A DNA stretch of 18,923 bases from M30B19 sp041688615 (GCA_041688615.1 JBDNHU010000142.1:1-18923); one strand, 5' to 3'. Shown: positions 1 to 8,228, counted from the stretch's first letter. Notes: a model not told the origin generated them from the letters alone. Translations and numbers: made by a program.

Positions 1-1914
1 ATGCACCACAATAATTGGGATCGGCACTTGAATGTTCGCGATTTTGCTTTGCCGAATCAGGGGCGTTACCTGCTTCGAATTCGCGCGTTTGGAAAAGTGC
101 CCAAGCGGCAGCAAGTCGTTGATTCAGCAGAAGTTTTTCTTCGGCAGCGGTTAGAACAGGACAATAAGGAACGTCCTAAAAACGAGAAGTATCATCGCCA
201 GGCCTTTGAAGAAACATTGGAGCACTTTCGGACCGACCCAATGTACGATTACGGACCGCCGCGGATAAAGTTGGTTCAAACCTTAGGTGGGCAGCCGCGG
301 GTGGTTGCCGAATTTGATGTCGATGCCACCGCCGACCAACCCCAAGAATACGAAGTTCAAGTAGATTTTTCATCGCAGAAGGCGGGGATCAACTTGGAGT
401 ATGCTTATGCGATTCCGCGTGAACTCGAAAATTCTTGGTTTCAAACTTCGGATGATTTTGCCAGACCCGAATTGTGGGTGGATTGGATTGAATTAGAAGG
501 ACCGATCTACGGACAATGGCCACCCCAAAGCCATCAGCGTTTGTTGTTATCCGATAAAACACTCGGCGAACAGGCAACAGAAAAAGCACAAAGGCCGACC
601 GATAAAGAAAGTCGAGCGCAACAGCGATTGGAAGCCCAACGAATCATCAAACGGTTCATGCAACGGGCTTTCCGTCGACCGATCACAGAAGCCGAATTGA
701 CCGCGAAGATGGAACTGTATGACGCCGCTGCTGCAGACGGGACCTCTTTGATAGAAACGATCAAATATCCACTGACTGCCGTATTGGTATCACCCCACTT
801 CTTATTCTTGGCCGAACCGCTGGATCAAGCGGGAAGCGGCGACGCGGTAGCTTTAGGTGAAGCAAAACCGAGGTCGTTGAATCAATACCAACTTGCCACC
901 CGTTTGTCATACTTTTTATGGAGCAGTATGCCAGACGATCGTCTGTTTTCTTTGGCAACCAAAGGGCAGTTGTCCAGCAGTGTGATCTTAAGTGCCGAAG
1001 TGGATCGGATGCTGGTGGATCCGAAAGCCAGTTCTTTTGTTGCCAATTTTGCGGGTCAATGGCTAGACTTGCGAGACGTGGGTGCGAATCCTCCAGCCGA
1101 AGATTTGTACCCTCGATATGACCGTCATTTAGAGCAGTCCATTGTGGCCGAGTCTGAGGCCTTTTTCGCTGAAATTTTGCACAAAGATTTGAGTGTCATG
1201 AATTTTGTGGCATCCGATTTTGTGGTGATCAACGAACGATTAGGCCGATATTACGGAATCGCGAATGTCCGTGGAGACCATTTTCGATCCGTTCCGGTTC
1301 CCGCAGGTGTGCAGCGAGGGGGCGTGCTTACTCAGGCCTCGATTTTGTCCACCACTTCCAATGGTACTCGGACTTCCCCGGTGAAACGGGGAACATGGGT
1401 GATGAAGAATTTGTTGGGTATGGATCCCGGTTTGCCGGTTGCCAATGCGGGTGATATTGCGCCAAAAGTGCCAGGCATTGATAAGGCGACGGTGCGAAAT
1501 CGGTTGGAAATTCATCGAACGCTGCCGCAGTGTGCCAGGTGTCACAACAAGATTGACCCATTGGGCTTTGCATTAGAAAATTATAATGCGGCGGGCGCCT
1601 GGCGAGACCAGGAGGGTTTTGGCTACAAAGGCCGTGTAAACCAGGATGATCCGGTGGTTGATGCGTCTGCGAAGATGATCGACGGCACTGAATTTGTGGG
1701 GGTCCGTGGGCTGCAAAAAGTGTTAAGCGGTCAGCAGGTGTTGTTTCTAAAATGTCTCAGCGGCAAGATGTTGACCTACGCTTTGGGGCGGGAGTTGGAT
1801 ATTGCCGATTCCCGACACGTCGACCAGGCCGCAGAGCACTTAAGTCAGGGTGACCAAAGTATGCGGTCGTTGATCAAATGGATTGTCGTATCAGAAGTTT
1901 TTCAATCGAAGTAA
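1..1914 (+). CDS. DUF1592/DUF1588/DUF1585 planctomycete cytochrome-like protein, 5'-partial
   Basis: The frame is open from the first base and 637 residues are visible. Family members usually run 800 residues or more, with an N-terminal signal peptide, a cytochrome-c-like PSCyt1 domain and DUF1587; these are missing here and should lie upstream, so the ATG at base 1 is probably internal. Visible in order: a beta-rich carbohydrate-binding-like segment (about 20-165), a DUF1595-like helical region with the RAFRRP signature (about 212-275), DUF1592 (about 293-420, with SYFLWSSMPDD), DUF1588 (about 430-535) and DUF1585 (about 557-633). The DUF1588 region carries CARCH at residues 511-515, a CxxCH motif followed by DPLGFALENY, typical of the family and a possible c-type haem site. 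The substrate is unknown; the family is presumed extracytoplasmic and is routinely paired with DUF1552 proteins, as here (50 bp to the next gene). Family assignment is strong, function unresolved. Confidence 0.9.
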   Translation: MHHNNWDRHLNVRDFALPNQGRYLLRIRAFGKVPKRQQVVDSAEVFLRQRLEQDNKERPKNEKYHRQAFEETLEHFRTDPMYDYGPPRIKLVQTLGGQPRVVAEFDVDATADQPQEYEVQVDFSSQKAGINLEYAYAIPRELENSWFQTSDDFARPELWVDWIELEGPIYGQWPPQSHQRLLLSDKTLGEQATEKAQRPTDKESRAQQRLEAQRIIKRFMQRAFRRPITEAELTAKMELYDAAAADGTSLIETIKYPLTAVLVSPHFLFLAEPLDQAGSGDAVALGEAKPRSLNQYQLATRLSYFLWSSMPDDRLFSLATKGQLSSSVILSAEVDRMLVDPKASSFVANFAGQWLDLRDVGANPPAEDLYPRYDRHLEQSIVAESEAFFAEILHKDLSVMNFVASDFVVINERLGRYYGIANVRGDHFRSVPVPAGVQRGGVLTQASILSTTSNGTRTSPVKRGTWVMKNLLGMDPGLPVANAGDIAPKVPGIDKATVRNRLEIHRTLPQCARCHNKIDPLGFALENYNAAGAWRDQEGFGYKGRVNQDDPVVDASAKMIDGTEFVGVRGLQKVLSGQQVLFLKCLSGKMLTYALGRELDIADSRHVDQAAEHLSQGDQSMRSLIKWIVVSEVFQSK

Positions 1915-1963
1915 CACCCGTCCTATTTTGTCACACAAATTTTCTATTTGATGGACGATTCAG

Positions 1964-3307
1964 ATGTTTTCCAATTCAAAGAAACCGCTGTCACGACGCC
2001 ACGTGCTTCGAGGGCTGGGCGCTTGTCTTAGCTTGCCGATGCTGGACGCGATGCTGCCAGCGCTGGCTAAAGCAAATGATTCCCAATTCAAGCCGTGGGA
2101 GCAGTCATTAGGGGTTCAGCCTAGGATGATTTGCTGTTATGTGCCCAACGGTGTGAATATCTTGCAGTGGATGCCCAAGGGTTCGGGTCAATCCTATGAA
2201 TTATCGCCAACACTGCGGGTGCTAGAAGAGTTTCGAAACGACTTTTCCGTGCTGACAGGTGTCGGGCACCCGTCATCGCAGGGAGGGCACAGCGGCGCCG
2301 ATACTTGGTTGACGGCTGCGGATCTGACCGCAGTGCCGGGAAGTGATTACAGTAATACGATATCGGTGGATCAGGTTGTAGCTGCGGAACACGCGAAGCA
2401 TACTCGCTTTGCTTCGATTCAACTTTCGGATACGTCGGGAACGGGTTCGGCAGGTCACAGTCATACGTTATCCTTCGATCAGTCGGGGACACCGTTGCCC
2501 GCCGAGAATTCTCCCCGGCGGTATTTTGAGCGATTGTTTGTTCCTGATCAAGCAGCGGATCGACAAGCGACGTTGAAGCGATACGCGGAAAAGAAGTCGA
2601 TCTTGGACAGCGTATTATATGAAGCCAATTCATTGCACCGAAAATTGGGCAAGTCCGACCAACACAAGATGGACGAATACCTGGGGAGTGTGCGGGAAAC
2701 GGAAGCGCGAGTCCAACGTTTAGAAAGTTGGATTGATATTCCTAAACCAGACGTTGCGATGAAGGATTTGCAGTTGTCGATGCAACCGGGCGATGCGCAC
2801 GATCGTCCGATGTGGCTGGATGTCATGATGGAAATCAATTATCTGGCGTTTGCGACAGATACAACGCGAGTGATAACGTTTGAATGGTCTCGTGAAGCGG
2901 GCGGCTATGGCGGAGGCGGTGAGAACCACCATGAACTTTCGCACCACGGTGGGGACGCTGGAATGTTGGAAAAGTTGGCCACGATCGATCGTTTTCATTT
3001 GGGGCGTTTAACCAGATTCCTCAAGCTGCTTAAATCGACCACCGACGGTCCGGGTTCGATGTTGGATCACACGATGGTCTTGTTTGGCAGTGGAATGAAT
3101 TCGGGGGAGGGTGGCGAGCATTCGCCCAAGAACTTGCCAGTGCTGTTGGCTGGCGGGCAGGGATTGGGAGTAAAGCAAGGGCAACATTTGGCCTTCGATT
3201 CGGATCGGCATCCGCCCTTGTCCAATTTACTGCTGACCATGGCGCAAGCAATGGGTGTTCAGTCGGATCGATTTGCAGATGCTAGCTCAACGATGTCCGG
3301 ATTCTAG
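1964..3307 (+). CDS. DUF1552 domain protein, Tat-exported
   Basis: The 447-residue protein starts with a twin-arginine export signal: SRRHVLRG at residues 10-17, then a hydrophobic stretch ending near ALAKA. The rest matches DUF1552 along its length: an early region with CCYVPNGVNILQWMP, a GVGHPSSQGGHSGADTWLT segment, and a late metal-ligand-like region rich in His/Glu (ENHHELSHHGG). A DHTMVLFGSGMNSGEGGEHSPKNLPVLLAGG block follows, characteristic of the family and reminiscent of the alkaline-phosphatase/sulfatase-like DUF1501 proteins. The biochemical role is not established. GGA precedes the ATG by about 8 nt. The gene lies 50 bp after the DUF1592-type gene and is very likely co-transcribed with it. 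A second DUF1552 gene lies at the other end of the window. Confidence 0.92.
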   Translation: MFSNSKKPLSRRHVLRGLGACLSLPMLDAMLPALAKANDSQFKPWEQSLGVQPRMICCYVPNGVNILQWMPKGSGQSYELSPTLRVLEEFRNDFSVLTGVGHPSSQGGHSGADTWLTAADLTAVPGSDYSNTISVDQVVAAEHAKHTRFASIQLSDTSGTGSAGHSHTLSFDQSGTPLPAENSPRRYFERLFVPDQAADRQATLKRYAEKKSILDSVLYEANSLHRKLGKSDQHKMDEYLGSVRETEARVQRLESWIDIPKPDVAMKDLQLSMQPGDAHDRPMWLDVMMEINYLAFATDTTRVITFEWSREAGGYGGGGENHHELSHHGGDAGMLEKLATIDRFHLGRLTRFLKLLKSTTDGPGSMLDHTMVLFGSGMNSGEGGEHSPKNLPVLLAGGQGLGVKQGQHLAFDSDRHPPLSNLLLTMAQAMGVQSDRFADASSTMSGF

Positions 3308-3326
3308 AATTGCGGCCTGGACGACC

Positions 3327-3345
3327 CGCGGATTCACCGCGTTTT
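3327..3345 (+). terminator. Possible intrinsic terminator after the DUF1552 gene
   Basis: CGCGG (3327-3331), loop ATTCA, CCGCG (3337-3341), then TTTT. The stem is short but fully GC and sits 20 bp after the stop codon, in the right place to end the two-gene DUF1592-DUF1552 transcript. The T run is only four long, so this is a moderate candidate. Confidence 0.4.
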
Positions 3346-3488
3346 CAGGTGTTTAAACAGCCCTTTTGTCTAATTCAGCCCAAGAGCCCTGTGTTTTTGA
3401 CGGAATTACAGTGGGTTCTTGGATAAATCCCTTGCTGGTAGTTTTAATGGCTGTGGGTTAGAATTTAGTGGCGATGTAGGCCGTTGTG

Positions 3489-3505
3489 TCAGGCGACATG
3501 CCTGA
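3489..3505. other. Small perfect hairpin upstream of floA
   Basis: TCAGGC, loop GACAT, GCCTGA: a perfect 6-bp inverted repeat about 62 bp before the floA start, extendable by two G-T wobbles as RNA. There is no T tract, so it is not a terminator. It could be an operator or a 5'-UTR element of floA, or chance. Nothing else was recognised in the 259 bp between 3307 and 3567. Confidence 0.3.
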
Positions 3506-3566
3506 TGTTTGAGAATGGGACAGGCCGCGATGTGGCGTAAATCCTTTGAGATGGAAATAATGATTT

Positions 3567-4562
3567 ATGATGAATTCAATCCAACTGCATAATTTTCCGC
3601 TGGTCGCCCAAGGTTTGGACCCGATATTCTTAGCTGCGATTGCCGGCATAGGTGTTTTGGTCATTTTGGGTCTGATCATTTTTGCGTTAATGGCCAAATA
3701 CTTGGGGCTGTGGATTCAAGCCATGACCTCCAACGCCAAGGTTAGCATGACCAGCTTGATCGGGATGGGATTTCGACAAGTGCAGCCTGGAATTATTGTG
3801 AATGCGAAGATCATGGCCACCCAGGCCGGGCTCAGTATTCGCGAACCTGACGGAATTACGACCGCTCGCTTGGAAGCTCACTATTTGGCAGGGGGTGATG
3901 TAATGCGAGTCATCAATGCGATTATTGCGGCCCAACGAGCAGGTATCGATTTGGATTTTGATCGTGCCAGCGCCATCGACCTTGCGGGTCGTGATTGTAT
4001 GGATGCGGTTCAGACCAGCGTTTACCCTAAGGTCATTGATTGCCCTGATCCTCGGCGAAGTGGAAAGAACTTTCTTAGTGCGATTGCCAAGAACGGCGTC
4101 GAGCTTAAGGTGCGGGCTCGTGTGACTGTTCGAACCAACTTGGATCAGTTGATCGGTGGTGCGACCGAAGAGACCGTGATTGCTCGTGTCGGTGAAAGCA
4201 TTGTGTCTTCGATTGGTTCAAGTCCAACTCACGGGCACGTGCTGGAACAACCCGACACCATTTCCAAGGCGGTGTTGGCTCGAGGCCTGGACGCTCAGAC
4301 CGCCTTCGAAATCGTATCAATCGATATTGCGGATATTGAAGTTGGCGAAAATATTGGAGCTCGATTGCAAGTGGATCAAGCCGAAGCGGACACTCGTGTG
4401 GCTCGAGCCAATGCCGAACGACGTCGTGCTGAGGCGATTGCTGAAGAGCAGGAAATGAAAGCTGAAGTTGCCTTGAACCAAGCGAAATTGATCAACGCTG
4501 AAGCGCAAGTTCCTCAAGCGATGGCGGCCGCGTTTCGTTCCGGCAAGATGACCATCAACTAA
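3567..4562 (+). CDS. floA: Flotillin-like protein FloA
   Basis: This 331-residue protein matches FloA (UPF0365, YqfA) in length and sequence. A single membrane-inserting hydrophobic segment (about residues 19-43) is followed by the conserved block around GLWIQAMTSNAKVSMTSLIG. Next come the IVNAKIMATQAGL and LEAHYLAGGDVMRVINAIIAAQRAGI stretches, the SPB/PHB-like core, and a C-terminal Ala/Glu/Arg-rich coiled coil (about 265-320, VARANAERRRAEAIAEEQEMKAEV). FloA oligomerises in functional membrane microdomains and scaffolds membrane proteins. The start is ATGATG at 3567; either ATG could be used, with GAGATGGA about 11 nt upstream. In many bacteria floA follows an nfeD-type gene, but none is adjacent here. 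A strong terminator follows, so it appears monocistronic. Confidence 0.95.
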   Translation: MMNSIQLHNFPLVAQGLDPIFLAAIAGIGVLVILGLIIFALMAKYLGLWIQAMTSNAKVSMTSLIGMGFRQVQPGIIVNAKIMATQAGLSIREPDGITTARLEAHYLAGGDVMRVINAIIAAQRAGIDLDFDRASAIDLAGRDCMDAVQTSVYPKVIDCPDPRRSGKNFLSAIAKNGVELKVRARVTVRTNLDQLIGGATEETVIARVGESIVSSIGSSPTHGHVLEQPDTISKAVLARGLDAQTAFEIVSIDIADIEVGENIGARLQVDQAEADTRVARANAERRRAEAIAEEQEMKAEVALNQAKLINAEAQVPQAMAAAFRSGKMTIN

Positions 4563-4592
4563 GGTGACTTTGCCTTTGCTCTCGTATTTTGC

Positions 4593-4629
4593 AACGCTCG
4601 ACGACTGAACAGGTCCTCGAGCGTTTTTT
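4593..4629 (+). terminator. Intrinsic terminator of floA
   Basis: A 9-bp perfect stem, AACGCTCGA (4593-4601) with TCGAGCGTT (4617-4625), encloses a 15-nt loop that can itself form a GAC/GTC pair. It runs into six T residues (4624-4629). It lies 30 bp after the floA stop and ends 30 bp before the next gene, separating floA from the EVE gene. Confidence 0.9.
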
Positions 4630-4659
4630 ATTGAACCCAAACCAAGTTTTGAGGATGTG

Positions 4660-5142
4660 ATGGCGCGTTCTTTTTGGCTGATGAAATCAGAGCCTGATGT
4701 TTATTCGATAGACGATTTAGCGGCAGACGAAGGGCAAACGACGTGTTGGGACGGTGTAAGGAATTATCAAGCCCGCAACTTCATGCGAGATTCAATGAAG
4801 GTGGGTGATCAGGTTCTGTTCTATCATTCCAATGCCGATCCCAGCGGCGTCGCAGGTATCGCGTCGATCGCTGCCCAGGCATACGCTGATCCTACTGCCT
4901 TTGACAAAAAAGATAAACATTATGATGCTAAAAGCGACCCAGACAATCCGGCATGGATGATGGTCGATGTGAAGTTTGTCAAACGATTTTCAAAAGTGAT
5001 TCCTCTGTCAGAATTGAAGACCTATTCCCAGTTGGATGGGATGGAACTGCTACGACGTGGTTCGCGGCTTAGCGTGCAACCGGTTGAAAAAAGTCACTTT
5101 GACTTCATCGTCAAACTAGGTGCCAAGCGGCCAAAGTCATAG
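4660..5142 (+). CDS. EVE domain protein
   Basis: Single-domain protein of about 160 residues that is EVE (PF01878) almost end to end. It opens with FWLMKSEPDVYSIDDL, then TCWDGVRNYQARNFMRDSMKVGDQVLFYHSN, GVAGIASI, the DPDNPAWMMVDVKFV strand, and a C-terminal SHFDFIVKLG. EVE belongs to the PUA-like superfamily and binds modified nucleotides; the human relative is THYN1. In bacteria it occurs alone or fused to modification-dependent restriction enzymes, and the free-standing form has no agreed role. The frame could start at GTG 4657, but GAGGA at 4651-4655 is too close to it, so the ATG at 4660 is preferred. No restriction or methylase gene is near, so a defence role is not supported by context. 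Confidence 0.93.
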   Translation: MARSFWLMKSEPDVYSIDDLAADEGQTTCWDGVRNYQARNFMRDSMKVGDQVLFYHSNADPSGVAGIASIAAQAYADPTAFDKKDKHYDAKSDPDNPAWMMVDVKFVKRFSKVIPLSELKTYSQLDGMELLRRGSRLSVQPVEKSHFDFIVKLGAKRPKS

Positions 5143-5222
5143 TAAGCGTCGTTTGCCAAAGGTCTGGCAGTTTGCTGCTTTTGGGTGGCGAAGGCTGCAT
5201 GATTGGCCTGGGGTTCTTCACG

Positions 5223-5239
5223 AAAAGGTACAGCAAGTG
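5223..5239 (+). promoter_or_regulatory. Ribosome binding site that decides the glycoamylase-like gene start
   Basis: AAAAGG at 5223-5228 lies 8 nt before a GTG at 5237-5239. The frame is open from another GTG at 5120, but that one has no comparable site and would place 39 basic and aromatic residues before the signal peptide. Confidence 0.55.
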
Positions 5240-6652
5240 TGGTGGAAACAGATCTTGGTGGTCGCGTTCTTTTGGGCGACCTGCTTAAAGTCAGTGAACG
5301 CTCAAGATTTTGACCCGTTGGAATCTAAGCAGCGATCAAGTTTCAGCATCGATCGAATGCAACGGCGGACATTCGACTATTTTTGGGAGTTGGCGGATCC
5401 GAAAACGGGACTGATCCCAGATCGATTTCCCTCGCAACGCTTTTGCAGCATCGCGGCTACAGGGTTTGGATTGACTAGCTATGTGATCGGCGTTGACAAG
5501 AAATTTATCACTCGCCAGCAAGCGGCCCAGCGGGTTGAAAAGACATTGGGGTTCTTGCTCCGCTTGCCCCAGGGGTCGGAACCAGATGCGTCTGGCCATC
5601 AAGGTTTTTTCTATCACTTCTTGGATATGGATTCGGGGGGCCGGTATGACCGTTGTGAGTTGTCGTCGATCGATACCGCCTTGTTGATGGCGGGAGTGAT
5701 TTCCTGCGGCAGCTACTTTGATCAAGACAGTGCGATTGAAAAGAAAATAAGGGGCCAGGCGAAGGATCTTTTTAATCGCGTCCAATGGGAATGGATGGTT
5801 TCGTCCAATGGATTGATCTGTATGGGCTGGAAGCCGGAATCCGGATTCCTAGCGTATCATTGGCAAGGTTATGACGAAGCGATTTTACTGCACGTCTTAG
5901 CGGCCGGTAGCGACACCCATCCCATTGATCCAACGACCTATCAGAACTACGTCAAGACGTATCGTTGGGCCCAGCATTATGGTCAAAGCTATATCAATTT
6001 TGGACCCTTGTTTGGGCATCAATATTCGCAAATGTACATCGATTTTCGAGGCATCGCTGATTCGTATACTCGGGTACGAGGCATCGACTATTTCGAAAAT
6101 TCTAGACGGGCAACCTTGGCTCAATGGGAATATGCAAAACAGAATCCGAAGGGTTTCATAGGTTATGGCAAAAACGTTTGGGGGCTAACCGCATGTGACG
6201 GACCAGGTTGGGGCAGTGTGTCCTACCAAGGCAAGCAGCAAGAGGTGCAATCTTATTCAGCCAGGGGAATTTCGATCGAATATGATGTTGACGATGGTAC
6301 GATTGCACCCACCGCAGCCGGGGGAAGCCTGCCGTTTGCGCCAGAAATTTGTATGCCGACACTGAAGCATTATTGGGAAGGGTACCAAGGTCGCCTAGTT
6401 GGAAAGTTTGGGTACTTTGATTCGTTCAATCTAACGTTCCCCAATCGACAATCGATACCAAATAATCAAAAGGGTCCAGAGTTGGCGTCAAGCGCCCCGG
6501 ACATCTGGATCAACGGGGATTACTTGGGTATTGATCAGGGGCCAATTTTGATTCAGTCGGCAAATCATCAGAGTCAAATCGTGTGGAAGATCATGATGAA
6601 AAACCAAGTGGTCTCCACGGGCCTGCAGAGATTAGGCTTTCGAAAACAATAG
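5237..6652 (+). CDS. Exported glycoamylase-like (PF10091, GH144-related) protein
   Basis: About 471 residues from the preferred GTG. The N-terminus then reads as a classic signal peptide: WWK, a hydrophobic core, and cleavage near SVNA-QDF. The body matches the glycoamylase-like domain throughout: RRTFDYFWELADPKTGLIPDRFP, SIAATGFGLTSYVIGV, the WEWMVSSNGLICMGW repeat region, and NVWGLTACDGPGWG. It continues with DDGTIAPTAAGGSLPFAPE, GKFGYFDSFN, GIDQGPILIQ and a closing IVWKIMMKNQVVSTGLQRLGF. These (alpha/alpha)6-barrel proteins include the GH144 endo-beta-1,2-glucanases, so an extracytoplasmic beta-glucan or similar exo-oligosaccharide substrate is plausible but inferred. The open frame extends upstream to GTG 5120, which would overlap the EVE gene by 23 bp. 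Downstream genes converge on it. Confidence 0.88.
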   Translation: MWWKQILVVAFFWATCLKSVNAQDFDPLESKQRSSFSIDRMQRRTFDYFWELADPKTGLIPDRFPSQRFCSIAATGFGLTSYVIGVDKKFITRQQAAQRVEKTLGFLLRLPQGSEPDASGHQGFFYHFLDMDSGGRYDRCELSSIDTALLMAGVISCGSYFDQDSAIEKKIRGQAKDLFNRVQWEWMVSSNGLICMGWKPESGFLAYHWQGYDEAILLHVLAAGSDTHPIDPTTYQNYVKTYRWAQHYGQSYINFGPLFGHQYSQMYIDFRGIADSYTRVRGIDYFENSRRATLAQWEYAKQNPKGFIGYGKNVWGLTACDGPGWGSVSYQGKQQEVQSYSARGISIEYDVDDGTIAPTAAGGSLPFAPEICMPTLKHYWEGYQGRLVGKFGYFDSFNLTFPNRQSIPNNQKGPELASSAPDIWINGDYLGIDQGPILIQSANHQSQIVWKIMMKNQVVSTGLQRLGFRKQ

Positions 6653-6672
6653 CCCGTTGGGCAGCCGTGCCT

Positions 6673-6712
6673 AGGTTCGAGGGCTTGTGAAAAGGTTCGA
6701 GGGCTTGTGAAA
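6673..6712. repeat. Two tandem copies of a 20-nt unit
   Basis: AGGTTCGAGGGCTTGTGAAA occurs twice with no mismatch (6673-6692 and 6693-6712), in the gap between convergent genes just after the glycoamylase-like stop codon. No coding frame explains it. The unit ends in TTGTGAAA, which recurs in the neighbouring repeat. Confidence 0.9.
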
Positions 6713-6718
6713 ATCCAG

Positions 6719-6748
6719 TGTGAAAATGTTTTGTGAAAATGTTTTGTG
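6719..6748. repeat. Tandem 13-nt repeat, about 2.3 copies
   Basis: TGTGAAAATGTTT is repeated at 6719-6731 and 6732-6744 and begins again (TGTG, 6745-6748). It lies 6 bp after the 20-nt repeat and shares the TGTGAAAA core, so the two arrays may have grown from the same seed by slippage. It sits between two convergent stop codons. Confidence 0.85.
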
Positions 6749-6773
6749 CAGATCGCGCAAGGGAATGTGACCA

Positions 6774-8228
6774 TTAGTTGGGTAATTGCAATGGTCCAAG
6801 AGTCAGCCAGCCAGCTGCGTGTTGATCTTGACTTTGATTGGCAAACCGAAGCGGCTTACCACCTTTCATGGGGTTGGGCACACCCATCGCGAAGACTGCG
6901 GTTTTGAATTGCGATTGTATCGTTTGCGTGAATTGAAGTTGTGTGGTGTCTTTTCGCCGTGTTGCCGGCATGATTCCCAACAGAGATTGATGGGTCTTCC
7001 ACTGTTGAATGACCGCGCCTGTTTTCGCATCGATCGCAGCCAGGTAAATGGGCCAATCTTGATGATAGAACGGTGCCAGTCCGTTATTTGAAATTTCCAA
7101 GCTAACGGCCAACGTGATGTCGGCAGAATCGGCCACGGGTTGGGTCTTGAGCGTCGCCTGTGAAACGTAAAAATCATACCCCATTTTTCGTACTTCGTTG
7201 ACGGCACGATCGTAACGATTCTTACTGGCTTTTTCTGCGAACAGGCCGCTGTCCATTAGCCAGGTCACATGAGTCAAATCGCGGCACGCAGCGAAATCCT
7301 GGCCTTCAGGAGTGCAGGAGGGTTCATCGAAGCAGCACCCCCAGGCTTCGGGACGAATTTCTCCACCGATCGGATATTTTTGCCAAACATTGTTCAGGCC
7401 CGCGGACTTCATGGACGTCCAAAAGAACCAGTCGTCCTCTTCTTTTCCCGTAGGCACCGTCGCATAACAAAACGAATCGTCGTGGTAGCCAAAGGGTTGG
7501 TCAGACGTCGGCGCGTGGTGATAGGCATCTTTGCCGGCCGGGTATCGCAGTAGAATCGGCGTCTTTGTAAAGGCCTTAGCGTATGCGTTCAAAATTTCTG
7601 TTTGTACTTCCTTGCTGGCCCATAGATCATCACGAGGATAGGTGTGCCATTCACCCCACGTGCCAAGCAGGCCGGCGGTGATGTAAGCGATTCGAGGGTC
7701 ACCGTCGTAACGCTTGCCCATTTCCATCACAAAGTCTTGCAGGCAACGACGCAAATTCTTATCGCTGTAGTCTGGGGTTTCGACATCGGTCGGAGGAAAT
7801 GGTGCCGTATTCGTGTTCTTGTATTTGTGAACCTTCAGGCCGTTCGCGATTAGGTACTTGGGGATCAAGTCCGTTTTGCCGGGGTATTCCAGCATGATGC
7901 GGAAAGTTGTTTGATTGCCACGTGAAGCCACATCATCTAGCAGTGATTCTAGAGCGGTGAAGTCGTAACTTTTCGGGCCCACTACCAATTTCCCTAAGGG
8001 CAGATACGAAAATTCCATGCTGTGTGGAAAGCGATCCTTGGCAGGATCAGCGTACGGAACCAATCCTTTCAAGGGATTATCGATCGGACTTAAGCCTTGC
8101 TCTAAGGCAATGGTTTGTGCCATCACGACGGAGGTTGCCATGGTTGCAAATGGCAAAGTCAAGAACGTCAACATCAGCAGTCGACGTAAGCCGAAGGCAT
8201 TCCACAGATGTGACTTGTGATTGAACAT
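6774..8228 (-). CDS. Exported DUF4874/DUF4832 glycosidase-like protein
   Basis: About 484 residues with a signal peptide (basic LRR followed by a hydrophobic stretch, cleavage near VVMA-QT). After PIDNPLKGLVPY comes a DUF4874-like region (FSYLPLGKLVVGPKSYDFTAL; TTFRIMLEYPG) with YITAGLLGTWGEWHTYP. That Gly-Glu-Trp-His segment resembles the acid-base strand of TIM-barrel glycosidases. A DUF4832-like C-terminal part follows, with a beta-sandwich-like end (LAVSLEISNNGLAPFYHQDWPIYL). Catalysis has not been established for the family. The frame extends to GTG 8258, but the ATG at 8228 has GGAAA 7 nt upstream and puts the signal peptide near the N-terminus, so it is preferred. The gene converges with the glycoamylase-like gene; both may act on exported polysaccharide. 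Confidence 0.85.
   Translation of the reverse strand: MFNHKSHLWNAFGLRRLLMLTFLTLPFATMATSVVMAQTIALEQGLSPIDNPLKGLVPYADPAKDRFPHSMEFSYLPLGKLVVGPKSYDFTALESLLDDVASRGNQTTFRIMLEYPGKTDLIPKYLIANGLKVHKYKNTNTAPFPPTDVETPDYSDKNLRRCLQDFVMEMGKRYDGDPRIAYITAGLLGTWGEWHTYPRDDLWASKEVQTEILNAYAKAFTKTPILLRYPAGKDAYHHAPTSDQPFGYHDDSFCYATVPTGKEEDDWFFWTSMKSAGLNNVWQKYPIGGEIRPEAWGCCFDEPSCTPEGQDFAACRDLTHVTWLMDSGLFAEKASKNRYDRAVNEVRKMGYDFYVSQATLKTQPVADSADITLAVSLEISNNGLAPFYHQDWPIYLAAIDAKTGAVIQQWKTHQSLLGIMPATRRKDTTQLQFTQTIQSQFKTAVFAMGVPNPMKGGKPLRFANQSQDQHAAGWLTLGPLQLPN

Noticed and set aside
2121..2633. 170-residue minus-strand open frame
   Set aside because: It lies wholly inside the DUF1552 gene, has no family resemblance and an unlikely composition; it is an antisense shadow.
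4660..5142. EVE gene as part of a modification-dependent defence system
   Set aside because: No restriction nuclease, methyltransferase or other defence gene lies near it in the window; it is a stand-alone EVE protein.
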